Origin: a bacterium D16-51
Lineage (GTDB): Bacteria > Bacillota > Clostridia > Lachnospirales > Lachnospiraceae
Direction: 5' to 3'
Assembly (NCBI GenBank): GCA_003612285.1
Contig: RAYE01000004.1
Coordinates: 1-64,000 of the forward strand
DNA length: 64,000 nt
This document shows, in pieces, positions 23,759 through 32,195 of the stretch (within the stretch, counting starts at the first letter, position 1; every line of letters begins with the position of its first letter). The translations under genes and the position numbers were made by a program. The notes under the pieces were generated by a model that saw only the letters and a list, made by a program, of their open reading frames with translations, did no database searches and had not been told where the DNA came from.

Positions 23759-26150
23759 CGGAGTAAGGAAAGAGCAGACTTTAAAGGAGCATTGTATAAA
23801 TACGGCCAAATATGCATCAGAAAGTCTGCGCCTTTCAGGATTTTATCATACCGCATATTTGGCAGGCCTGCTCCACGATATGGGTAAGGCAACAGAGAAA
23901 TTCAATGAATATCTGGAAAAGGCATATCGTGGCGAGGAGGTTCTGCGCGGTTCTGTAAACCATACCTTTGCAGGCGTGGTTTATCTTCTGGAAAATTACC
24001 ATATGGATAGAAAAGAAAAGTGGGGCTGTCTGGCAAGTGAAATCATTGCTTTTGCAATTGGCGGGCATCATGGGCTGTTTGACTGTGCTGATTTGGAAGG
24101 GAAGAATGGTTTCCTTCACCGCCTGCAAAAAGATAAAAGGGAATTGGCCTATGAAGAGGCGGTAGAAAATTATTTTGGAAATGTTATTTCTGCGGAAGAG
24201 ACAGAAAAACAGTTTTATTTGGCTTCACAGGAGGTACAGCAGTTTTTTCGGAAAGCGAGGGCGCTTTTTTCCGGCCGGGAAGAAATAGATTTTCAGGTTG
24301 GGCTGCTTTCCAGGCTGGTACTTTCTGCAGTGATTTACGGCGACCGCAGGGATACTGCAGAGTTTATGAACCAGGTACAAGTGTGTAAGCCGGTTTTTAA
24401 TTGGAGAGTGCAGAGGGATTATCTGGAAAGAAAAATGGCCCGTTTTGATTCTGCTGCAAAAATTAACCAAGTTCGGAAGGAGATTTCGCAGCAGTGTTTG
24501 GAGTCTGCAGGGCTGCCGGCGGGGATTTACCGCCTGAATGTGCCGACCGGGGCCGGGAAGACCTTGTGTACCTTGCGGTATGCGCTTGCCCATGCAGAAA
24601 AGTTCCAAAAGAAAAGAATTATCTTTATCATCCCGCTGTTAAGCATATTGGACCAGAATGCGAAGGTAATACGGGAATATATTGCAGATAGCAGTTGTGT
24701 ACTGGAACACCATTCTAATGTGCTCCATGAAAAACAGCAGCAGGAGATATTAGATGAATATGAGCTGCTAACAGAGCAATGGGATGCGCCTGTTATTATT
24801 TCTACTTTAGTGCAGCTGCTCAATATTTTGTTTACGCACCGGACGTCTGCGGCCGGCCGTATGCAGGCATTGTGCGACAGTGTAATTATAATTGATGAAG
24901 TACAGTCTTTGCCGAAAAAAACGGTGCTTTTGTTTAATATGGCGATAAATTTTTTAAGTCAATTCTGCAATGCAACGGTTGTATTGTCGTCAGCGACACA
25001 GCCGTGTTTAGAAGCAGTACAATGGCCGGTGAAATACGCAGATAGGGCAGAGCTTGTGCAATTGGGGCAGGAGCAAAAAGATGTATTTAAACGGAGTGAA
25101 ATTATAGATAAAATATCAGAGTCTGGCATGGATTTACTGGAATTATCTGATTTTTGCATATCTTTAATGGAGATACATACTGCGCTTTTAGTAATATGCA
25201 ATACAAAGCGGGAAGCAAGGGAGTTATTTGCAGAAACGGAAGAAACTGCCAAAGCAAAGGGATGGAAAATGTACCATCTTTCCACTTCCATGTGTAAAAA
25301 GCACAGAATGGATGTCCTTAGGGATTTGCAGGAAGAGCTGTTATTGGTGCAGTCACAGGAAATAGGCGGCCGCCGGAAGTTAATTTGTGTTGCGACACAA
25401 TTGGTTGAGGCAGGGGTGGATTTTTCTTTTGACGGGGTTGTGCGGGTTACTGCCGGAATTGACAATTTAGTGCAGGCTGCGGGGAGGTGCAACCGGAGCA
25501 ATGAATATAAAAATTTGGGAAGAGTATATCTGGTAAACCTGAAAAATGAGAATTTGGGGATGCTGAAAGAGATAAAGGCAGCCCAGGATAGTACCCTCCG
25601 GACACTAAGTTATTGGAAAAAGCTGGAGGGAACCGGATTGTTTGACGATGAAATGATAAACAGGTTTTATCAGTACTTATTCCGTTCTTCAGAGATAAAA
25701 AAAGAAATGCGTTATCCTGTGAAAAATGAGAGAGATAATGTCTATCTGACAGATTTACTGGCAAATAAAAATAAATATGTAGATGTAAAAAAAGAAAAGC
25801 CGCCGTTTATTTTGCATCAGCCGTTTAAAACAGCAGGAAAAATGTTTCAGGTATTTGAACAGAATACAACAGATATTTTAGTTCCATATGGGGAAGGGGG
25901 TGAGGTTATAGAGAAGATAAGGGGGATGAAAGGCAATGAAGCCTGTTACTATTTGCTGCAGGAATTAAAAGATAAGTTAAAACAGTATTCTGTCAGTATT
26001 TATCAATGGCAGATGGAAGCATTATATGAGGAAGGGCTGCTGGAAAGCTGTTTGGATGGCAGGCTGTATCTATTAAACAGTAAGGCTTATCATGAGAAAT
26101 ACGGAGTAGACGATAAAGTAACGCTGGCTGCAGAGGATTTTATTTTATAG
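23730..26150 (+). CDS. cas3: Cas3 helicase-nuclease, type I-C
   Basis: 806 aa, fused HD nuclease and SF2 helicase that degrades DNA after Cascade recognises its target. HD domain (residues 1-220): YLAGLLHDMGKATEKF, GGHHGLFD. Helicase: Walker A VPTGAGKT (about 270), DEVQ box IIDEVQSLPKKT, SSATQP, and motifs V/VI ATQLVEAGVDFSFD and QAAGRCNR. ATG 23730 lies inside the S66 peptidase gene, with GGGTGAAG upstream. The stop codon TAG lies in the terminal repeat of the small element that separates cas3 from cas5c. Confidence 0.96.
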   Translation: MILAHLTKANGVRKEQTLKEHCINTAKYASESLRLSGFYHTAYLAGLLHDMGKATEKFNEYLEKAYRGEEVLRGSVNHTFAGVVYLLENYHMDRKEKWGCLASEIIAFAIGGHHGLFDCADLEGKNGFLHRLQKDKRELAYEEAVENYFGNVISAEETEKQFYLASQEVQQFFRKARALFSGREEIDFQVGLLSRLVLSAVIYGDRRDTAEFMNQVQVCKPVFNWRVQRDYLERKMARFDSAAKINQVRKEISQQCLESAGLPAGIYRLNVPTGAGKTLCTLRYALAHAEKFQKKRIIFIIPLLSILDQNAKVIREYIADSSCVLEHHSNVLHEKQQQEILDEYELLTEQWDAPVIISTLVQLLNILFTHRTSAAGRMQALCDSVIIIDEVQSLPKKTVLLFNMAINFLSQFCNATVVLSSATQPCLEAVQWPVKYADRAELVQLGQEQKDVFKRSEIIDKISESGMDLLELSDFCISLMEIHTALLVICNTKREARELFAETEETAKAKGWKMYHLSTSMCKKHRMDVLRDLQEELLLVQSQEIGGRRKLICVATQLVEAGVDFSFDGVVRVTAGIDNLVQAAGRCNRSNEYKNLGRVYLVNLKNENLGMLKEIKAAQDSTLRTLSYWKKLEGTGLFDDEMINRFYQYLFRSSEIKKEMRYPVKNERDNVYLTDLLANKNKYVDVKKEKPPFILHQPFKTAGKMFQVFEQNTTDILVPYGEGGEVIEKIRGMKGNEACYYLLQELKDKLKQYSVSIYQWQMEALYEEGLLESCLDGRLYLLNSKAYHEKYGVDDKVTLAAEDFIL

Positions 26151-26278
26151 TAAACGCATAAAATACATGCGTTAACTATAATAGATGCGCACGGATACAC
26201 ATAGGAAGTATGCTGCTTTGCAGCGTGTATCCGGCGCTGAAAACGAAGCAAAACGCAAGCGTTTTTTCGTTTACTATA
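26146..26278. mobile_element. 133-bp MITE-like element between cas3 and cas5c
   Basis: Termini TATAGTAAACG (26146-26156) and CGTTTACTATA (26268-26278) are perfect inverted repeats. Inside are AACGCA/TGCGTT, GGATACAC/GTGTATCC and AAAACGC/GCGTTTT hairpins. Non-coding. It separates two genes that are normally adjacent, and contains the stop codon of cas3. Confidence 0.82.
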
Positions 26279-26302
26279 TCATGAATGGTAAAAGGAGGGC
26301 AT

Positions 26303-27037
26303 ATGCAGTACAAAAATACAGTGGATTTTGAAGTGACAGGCGATTATGCGTTGTTTTCAGATCCGATTACGCGTGTAGGGGGAGAAAAATTATCCTATCA
26401 AATCCCTACCTATGAGGCACTAAAAGGGATTCTCCAAAGCATTTACTGGAAACCTACAATTATTTGGGTAATTGACAAGGTGCGGGTGATGAATCCAATC
26501 CAGACAGAGACAAAAGGTATCCGGCCAATTAAATATTTTAAGGATGCGAATGATTTGTCTTATTATACTTATCTGAAGGATTGCCGTTACCAGGTAAGGG
26601 CACATTTTATCTGGAACGAAAACCGGGCAGAGCTTAAAATGGACAGGAACGAGGGAAAACATTTCAGCATTGCAAAGCGCATGGTAGAACGTGGCGGGAG
26701 AAGGGATATTTTCCTGGGGACACGGGAATGCCAGGGCTATGTGGCGCCATGTGCTTTTGGGGAGGGGGAAGGGTTTTATGATGAGATAGAAGAATTAAAC
26801 TTTGGCATGATGTATCATGGCATTACCTATGCAGATGAGGCATATCCAGCCCAGGTGGAGGAAACGGAGGGGAATTTGTGCGTGAGGCTGTGGCAGGCAT
26901 CTATGGCCAGGGGAGTTGTCAGCTTTTGCCCTCCATGGGAGTGTATACACAGGGTAGTCAGGAAGATGGAGGTAAAACCGTTTGGCAGGGAGCATAATAA
27001 TTTTACAGGGTTAGAGGAAAGAGGGGTGGTCCTATAA
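26303..27037 (+). CDS. cas5c: Cas5c (Cas5d), type I-C crRNA endonuclease
   Basis: 244 aa. In type I-C systems Cas5 replaces Cas6 and cuts the pre-crRNA at the base of the repeat hairpin. N-terminal RAMP fold start VDFEVTGDYALFSDP, the conserved GGEKLSYQIPTYEALKGIL and the GTRECQGYV segment support the call. ATG 26303 follows AAAAGGAGGGCAT. The last codon abuts the ATG of cas8c. Confidence 0.94.
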   Translation: MQYKNTVDFEVTGDYALFSDPITRVGGEKLSYQIPTYEALKGILQSIYWKPTIIWVIDKVRVMNPIQTETKGIRPIKYFKDANDLSYYTYLKDCRYQVRAHFIWNENRAELKMDRNEGKHFSIAKRMVERGGRRDIFLGTRECQGYVAPCAFGEGEGFYDEIEELNFGMMYHGITYADEAYPAQVEETEGNLCVRLWQASMARGVVSFCPPWECIHRVVRKMEVKPFGREHNNFTGLEERGVVL

Positions 27038-28945
27038 ATGTCATGGCTGAATGAATTGTATTGTACATATGAAAATCAATTAGGAGCTGATCATGATTGT
27101 AAAACGCCCTTATCCCCAGTTGCCCATATGATTGCCCATGCCCAGATAGAAATTACGTTGGATGAAACGGGGAGTTTTGTAACGGCAAGGGCTTTGTCGA
27201 AGGAGGAAGATAGTACGGTAATTCCGGTTACGGAGTCTTCAGCAGGAAGGAGTTCGGGGATTGCCCCACATCCTTTATGTGATAATTTGTCGTATCTTGC
27301 AGGTGATTTTTCACAATATTGTGCAGCAAAAAAGGAACAGAAAAAAGCGGAAGAGAAATTTGAGGGGTATATTAAGAATCTAAGGCGATGGATGCAATCG
27401 GAGCATACCCATCCAAAGGTACAGGTAATATACTGTTACCTTGAGAAGGAGAATGTAATATCGGACTTGGTAAAGGCAGGGATTGTAGAACTGGAACAGG
27501 GAGTTTTTGCAAAGAAGAAGGTAGGTGGGCAGCCGTACGAAAAAGCAATTGTGCGTTTCCGTATTTTGTCAGATGATATAGAAGCTGTTCCAGCCTGCTG
27601 GGAGGATGAGTCGCTTTATGTGTCTTTTGCAAAATATTATATGTCCCAGTTAAGTGATAAAAAGGATATCTGTTATCTTACCGGGGAGGAGCAGGTGATT
27701 TCGGATAACCATCCCAAGGGGGTAGTGGCTGCGACATATGGCGCAAAGCTGGTTTCGGCAAATGATGACCAGGGGTATACATTCCGCGGCAGGTTTCAGA
27801 ATGCTTCGCAGCCGTATGCTTTAGGCTATGAAGCTTCGCAAAAAATCCATAGCGCGCTGACCTGGCTGGTAAAGAACCAGGGGGAGGCCAGCGGAACTCA
27901 GGCAAAGAGGACATTTGTCTGCTGGAATCCTCAGGGAAAGAAAACACCGGATATTTTTGACCCGTTTGGATTGTATGAAGAAGATGAAATAATCACTGTG
28001 CCGGATATCGGGGCTTATAGAAACAGATTATGGAAATCTTTGCAGGGATATGTAAATCAATTTAAAGAAGAGGATGAAATTATCATAATTGGTTTGGATG
28101 CCGCTACAACAGGCCGGCTTTCTGTTACATATTATAATGAATATATGTCCAGGGATTTTTATGAGCGTCTGCTTAACTGGGGGGAAACATGTAATTGGTG
28201 GTTTATGAAGTTTGATGCGCAAAAGAAGGTATATTTTAAAATTCAGACGCCAATCTTTCGGAGAATTGCAGAATGCGCTTATGGAAACCAGAAGGGAAAG
28301 TTTATAGAGGCGGATGACAGAGTGGTAAAAGAACAGGTACAACGGCTGATGAAATGTGTATATGACAGGCAGCCGCTGCCTTTCGACATAGTACAGGCGC
28401 TTGTAAACAAGGCGTCGTCGCCTCTGTCATACACTCCTGTAAACCGGGAACTTGTCTTGTCAACAGCTTGTGCGATGGTGGTGAAATATTACTATGATAA
28501 AAAACTAATTGAGAAAGGGGAGTCAAATTTAATGAAGTTGGACTTAGAAAACAGAGACCGCAGTTATCTTTTCGGAAGGCTTTTGGCGGTATATGAAAGG
28601 GCAGAGCGGATAACGTATGATAAGGGGGAAAGCAGGGAAACAAATGCAATTCGGCTGCAGTCGGCTTTTGTAAACCATCCGATGCAGACATGGAAGGTGC
28701 TGGAGGATGCTGTGGGGCCTTATTTTCAGAAATTGAAGCCTGCTTCCCGCGAATTCTACAAAAAAATAATAAGTGAGATAACAATGTTGTTTGCAGAGGA
28801 AGACCAGGAGGTAATGAACCAGGGGTTAAAGGAAAATTATCTTTTGGGGTATTATTTACAGCGTGCAGAATTTAAAAAGAAAGAACAGTCAGCAAAAGAA
28901 CAGAAGGAGGAAAATAAAGATGGGGAAATTACAGAACAAGATTGA
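27038..28945 (+). CDS. cas8c: Cas8c (Csd1), type I-C Cascade large subunit
   Basis: 635 aa. Csd1/Cas8c recognises the PAM and recruits Cas3. Typical segments: PVAHMIAHAQIEITL at the N-terminus, CYLTGEEQVISDNHPKGV, LTWLVKNQGEASGTQAKRTFVCWNP and the C-terminal half with LFGRLLAVYERAERI and NHPMQTWKVLE. The C-terminus (KKEQSAKEQKEENKDGEI) provides the internal start site of Cas11c in some type I-C systems, although no clear internal start was confirmed here. It overlaps cas7c by 26 bp. Confidence 0.94.
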   Translation: MSWLNELYCTYENQLGADHDCKTPLSPVAHMIAHAQIEITLDETGSFVTARALSKEEDSTVIPVTESSAGRSSGIAPHPLCDNLSYLAGDFSQYCAAKKEQKKAEEKFEGYIKNLRRWMQSEHTHPKVQVIYCYLEKENVISDLVKAGIVELEQGVFAKKKVGGQPYEKAIVRFRILSDDIEAVPACWEDESLYVSFAKYYMSQLSDKKDICYLTGEEQVISDNHPKGVVAATYGAKLVSANDDQGYTFRGRFQNASQPYALGYEASQKIHSALTWLVKNQGEASGTQAKRTFVCWNPQGKKTPDIFDPFGLYEEDEIITVPDIGAYRNRLWKSLQGYVNQFKEEDEIIIIGLDAATTGRLSVTYYNEYMSRDFYERLLNWGETCNWWFMKFDAQKKVYFKIQTPIFRRIAECAYGNQKGKFIEADDRVVKEQVQRLMKCVYDRQPLPFDIVQALVNKASSPLSYTPVNRELVLSTACAMVVKYYYDKKLIEKGESNLMKLDLENRDRSYLFGRLLAVYERAERITYDKGESRETNAIRLQSAFVNHPMQTWKVLEDAVGPYFQKLKPASREFYKKIISEITMLFAEEDQEVMNQGLKENYLLGYYLQRAEFKKKEQSAKEQKEENKDGEITEQD

Positions 28946-29774
28946 TTTTGAGGTATTGGTAAAGGTGGTAAATGCAAATCCTAATGGGGATCCATTAAAT
29001 GGAAACCGTCCAAGAACTACCTATTCAGGAAATGGGGAAATTTCAGATGTATGTATTAAACGTAAAATCCGTAACCGTTTGCAGGACATGGGGGAAAATA
29101 TTTTTGTCCAGTCTTCAGAGCGGAAAAATGATGAGTTTAATTCTTTAAGCGAGAGGGCGTCCGGTAATATTAAAGAATACACTTCAGAAGAAGATTATGC
29201 AGAAAAAGCATGTGAAAAATGGATAGATGTACGGGCGTTTGGGCAGGTTTTTGCATTTAAGCCTGATAAAAAGAAGGATGCCAAGGGCGTTTCTGTTGGG
29301 GTGAGGGGACCGGTGTCAATTCACCAGGCGGTAAGCTGCTCCCCGGTGGACATCCACAGCATGCAGATTACAAAGAGCGTAAATGGCGATCCTTCTGATG
29401 GGAGAAGTTCTGACACAATGGGGACAAAACATATGGTTGAATTTGGGCTGTATAAAATAAAAGGTTCTATTAATGTCCAGCTGGCAGAGAAAACCGGGTT
29501 TTCAGAAGAGGATGCAGAAAAGCTGAAAGAAGCCCTGCGGACTTTATTTATTAACGATGCATCATCTGCAAGGCCGGATGGGAGTATGGAAGTAGTGGTT
29601 TTATACTGGTGGAAACATAATAATAAAATTGGGCAGTATTCTGCTGCAAAGGTGCATGATTCTTTGAAAATCTCATTAAAAGATGGTGTGCAGGTTCCGG
29701 CATCTGTTGATGACTATAATATTACATTAGAGAATCTGGATAATTTGGAACCGGAGGTTATTAAGGGGATATAG
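28920..29774 (+). CDS. cas7c: Cas7c (Csd2), type I-C Cascade backbone
   Basis: 284 aa backbone subunit that polymerises along the crRNA spacer. NKIDFEVLVKVVNANPNGDPLNGNRPRTTY is the family signature, followed by VCIKRKIRNRLQDMG and RGPVSIHQAVS. ATG 28920 follows AGAAGGAGGAAAATAAAG and lies inside the end of cas8c. cas4 starts one base after its stop codon. Confidence 0.95.
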   Translation: MGKLQNKIDFEVLVKVVNANPNGDPLNGNRPRTTYSGNGEISDVCIKRKIRNRLQDMGENIFVQSSERKNDEFNSLSERASGNIKEYTSEEDYAEKACEKWIDVRAFGQVFAFKPDKKKDAKGVSVGVRGPVSIHQAVSCSPVDIHSMQITKSVNGDPSDGRSSDTMGTKHMVEFGLYKIKGSINVQLAEKTGFSEEDAEKLKEALRTLFINDASSARPDGSMEVVVLYWWKHNNKIGQYSAAKVHDSLKISLKDGVQVPASVDDYNITLENLDNLEPEVIKGI

Positions 29775-29775
29775 G

Positions 29776-30432
29776 ATGTATGAGGAAGAAGATTACTTGA
29801 TGCTTTCAGGGTTACAACATTTTGCATTTTGCCGCCGCCAGTGGGCGTTAATCCATATTGAACAACAGTGGGCAGAAAATGAGAGGACAGTTGATGGGCA
29901 TTTGTTTCATGCTACTGCCCATAATTCTGAAAAAACAGAAAAAAGAGGTGATTTAATTATTACCAGGGGATTGCGGATAAAATCGGCAACTCTTGGCGTT
30001 TCCGGGATTTGCGATGTTGTTGAATTTCATAAATCACCGGATGGGATATCCCTGCATTCTTTTGAGGGGTTCTGGCAGCCTTATCCTGTAGAATATAAAA
30101 AGGGAAAACCCAAATCACATGATGCAGATAAATTGCAATTATGCGGACAGGCTATGTGCTTGGAAGAAATGCTGCTGTGTAACATACCGTCTGGAAGCTT
30201 GTTTTACGGTGAACACCGCAGGAGGACATCTGTAGAATTTACTGAGGGGCTTCGGGCACAGGTAAAGGCAATGCTGGATGAGATGCATGATTTGTGGAAG
30301 AAGGGATATACTCCCAGGGTAAAGGCAAAAAAGGGATGCAGCGCCTGTTCATTAAAGGATGTTTGTATTCCCGGACTTGGTAAGATGAATTCGGTTGAGT
30401 CATATATAAGCAGCAGAATATCGGGGGAGTAA
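29776..30432 (+). CDS. cas4: Cas4 exonuclease
   Basis: 218 aa RecB-family nuclease with an iron-sulfur cluster that selects PAM-flanked prespacers and trims them for Cas1-Cas2. Cluster ligands: CRRQW near the N-terminus and CSACSLKDVC near the C-terminus. RecB motifs: GICDVVEF, PVEYKKGKPK and QLCGQAMCLEEM. It is tightly packed between cas7c and cas1 (1-bp gaps), as usual for type I-C. Confidence 0.95.
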   Translation: MYEEEDYLMLSGLQHFAFCRRQWALIHIEQQWAENERTVDGHLFHATAHNSEKTEKRGDLIITRGLRIKSATLGVSGICDVVEFHKSPDGISLHSFEGFWQPYPVEYKKGKPKSHDADKLQLCGQAMCLEEMLLCNIPSGSLFYGEHRRRTSVEFTEGLRAQVKAMLDEMHDLWKKGYTPRVKAKKGCSACSLKDVCIPGLGKMNSVESYISSRISGE

Positions 30433-30433
30433 T

Positions 30434-31465
30434 ATGAGGAAATTATTAAATACACTTTTTGTAACCAGTGAGGGCGCTTTTTTGACTCTAGAGGGGGAAA
30501 CGGTTTGTGTAGAACTGCGAAGAAAAAAGATTGGCCAGTTTCCTCTGCATACGATTGAAAGTATTGTCTGCTTTTCGTATTATGGCGCTACTCCTGCTTT
30601 AATGGGCGCATGTGCTGACAAGGGGATAAATTTGGCTTTTTATAATCCATTTGGAAGGTTTTTATGCCGTGTTACGGGAAGAAGCAAGGGAAATGTGGTT
30701 TTGCGGAAACAGCAATATAGAGTATCGGATGATAAACGGGCAAGCTGTCAAATTGCAAGAAACTTTATTTTAGGTAAAGTATTTAACTGTAGGTGGAGCA
30801 TTGACAGGACATTGCGTGACCATTTATTGCGGGTAGATGAAGAGGCATGCAAGAAAGCGATAGGGTATCTAACCGATTCCATGGAAAAAATTAAGGCGAC
30901 GGATAACCTGGACACTCTCCGTGGGTTGGAAGGTGAGTGTGCATCAGTATATTTTAGGGTTTTTGATGAACTTATTTTAAACCAAAAGGAAGATTTCTGG
31001 TTTCATGGAAGGAATAAAAGGCCGCCACTTGACAATGTGAACGCAATGCTTTCTTTTGGATACGCATTGCTTGCAAATGATTGCGCAGGGGCGTTAGAAG
31101 GGGTAGGGCTTGATTCGTATGTTGGGTTTATGCATAGGGACAGGCCAGGCAGGGAGTCCCTGGCACTGGATTTAATGGAGGAATTCCGTCCAGTTCTTGT
31201 TGACCGTTTTGTCCTTACTCTTATTAATAACCGTCAAATGAAAAATGAGCATTTCCAAAAGTCTGAAAGTGGAGCGATTGAATTCACAGAGGCGGGAAAA
31301 AAGAAATATTTGGCAGAATGGCAGGAACATAAAAAAGAGCTGTTAACACATCCCTATTTGAAGGAAAAGATTAACTGGGGACTGCTTCCTTATGTGCAGG
31401 CATTATTGCTTGCAAGATATTTAAGAGGGGATTTAGACGGATATCCTCCATTTATGTGGAAATGA
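30434..31465 (+). CDS. cas1: Cas1 integrase, type I-C
   Basis: 343 aa integrase that inserts new spacers at the leader end of the array. The catalytic Glu lies in RGLEGECASVYF, and the His/Asp residues in FMHRDRPGRESLALDLMEEFRPVLVDR. The N-terminal beta domain (LLNTLFVTSEGAFLTLEGETV) and C-terminal helices are complete. The start is one base after the cas4 stop codon. Confidence 0.96.
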   Translation: MRKLLNTLFVTSEGAFLTLEGETVCVELRRKKIGQFPLHTIESIVCFSYYGATPALMGACADKGINLAFYNPFGRFLCRVTGRSKGNVVLRKQQYRVSDDKRASCQIARNFILGKVFNCRWSIDRTLRDHLLRVDEEACKKAIGYLTDSMEKIKATDNLDTLRGLEGECASVYFRVFDELILNQKEDFWFHGRNKRPPLDNVNAMLSFGYALLANDCAGALEGVGLDSYVGFMHRDRPGRESLALDLMEEFRPVLVDRFVLTLINNRQMKNEHFQKSESGAIEFTEAGKKKYLAEWQEHKKELLTHPYLKEKINWGLLPYVQALLLARYLRGDLDGYPPFMWK

Positions 31466-31473
31466 GGTGGAAA

Positions 31474-31764
31474 ATGCTTGTATTAGTGACATATGATGTT
31501 AATACAGAGGATGCTAGTGGAAAAACAAGGCTGCGAAAAGTTGCTAAACAGTGTGTGAATTATGGGCAACGGGTTCAAAATTCGGTGTTTGAGTGTATAT
31601 TAGACCCAGCACAATGTAAAATGCTGAAGGCAATTTTGCTGGAAATAATAGACCAGAAAAAAGACAGTTTACGTTTTTATTATCTTGGAAATCATTATGA
31701 AAGTAAAATCGAACATTATGGTGTAAAAGATAGTTTTGAACAAGAAGGGGTGTTGATTTTGTAG
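31474..31764 (+). CDS. cas2: Cas2, type I-C
   Basis: 96 aa ferredoxin-fold dimer partner of Cas1 in the spacer-acquisition complex. MLVLVTYDVNTEDASGKTRLRKVAKQC is the family signature with the metal-site Asp 8; NSVFECILDPAQ and YYLGNH follow. ATG 31474 is preceded by GAGGTGGAAA; a longer in-frame start at 31456 overlaps cas1. It is the last gene before the leader. Confidence 0.96.
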   Translation: MLVLVTYDVNTEDASGKTRLRKVAKQCVNYGQRVQNSVFECILDPAQCKMLKAILLEIIDQKKDSLRFYYLGNHYESKIEHYGVKDSFEQEGVLIL

Positions 31765-32039
31765 TGTGAACATAAAGCTTACATATTTTGCATAAGAGGT
31801 TCGCACTGGAGCGATGATTAAAATAGTTTATATAGCTGAGAATGGCTAAATATCTATTCACGAGATGGCAGAGTGAGGACACAAGATGCTTGGTGGACAT
31901 TTGATATACTCTGGCCGTAACGGAGCGCAGACTAAATACCCCGCTCCTCTGGGGCGAAACTTGCCAAGAAACCGAATGGTTCCTTTAGAGGAACTATGTC
32001 ATGCTTCGTTGCTCTGCAGCGGGGGATTTGACTTTATCA
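31765..32039. other. Gene-free stretch between cas2 and leader with repeat debris
   Basis: No gene is supported. Positions 31883-31932 (TTGGTGGACAT...GGCCGTAACGGAGCGCAGAC) are a diverged, reverse-oriented copy of the shared GGTCT...TAGCACC module. GC-rich text follows (CCCCGCTCCTCTGGGGC, GCAGCGGGGG), unlike the AT-rich leader to the right. Confidence 0.6.
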
Positions 32040-32195
32040 GGACAAAGTAATATTACTTGATAATTACTTAAAGATTAATATTTTTGGTGTTTATGATTTA
32101 AGTAATTACTTATTTCTCTACGCTAGAAAAAGAAAAATTTTGTGATTTTAGTTAATTATGTGCAAAATTTAAGGCGTTTTTTGTGCATAATTGCT
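32040..32195 (+). promoter_or_regulatory. CRISPR leader
   Basis: AT-rich sequence running into the first repeat. It includes an inverted repeat (TAATTACTTAAA near 32060 and TTTAAGTAATTACTTA near 32097-32112) that may bind an integration host factor. The side is set by cas2 proximity and by the repeat orientation, in which ATTGAAAT ends each repeat as the 5' handle of the mature crRNA. Confidence 0.8.

Noticed and set aside
28863-28945. Cas11c internal start in the 3' end of cas8c
   Set aside because: Some type I-C systems make Cas11 from within cas8c, but a proper site would lie much further upstream. I found no clear ribosome-binding site plus ATG there by eye, so no feature is listed.
31883-31932. 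Module-like text between cas2 and leader as a fourth full module copy
   Set aside because: Only the GGAGCGCAGAC and GGTGGACAT parts match; the hairpin and TAGCACC end are not preserved. It is listed as a diverged copy.
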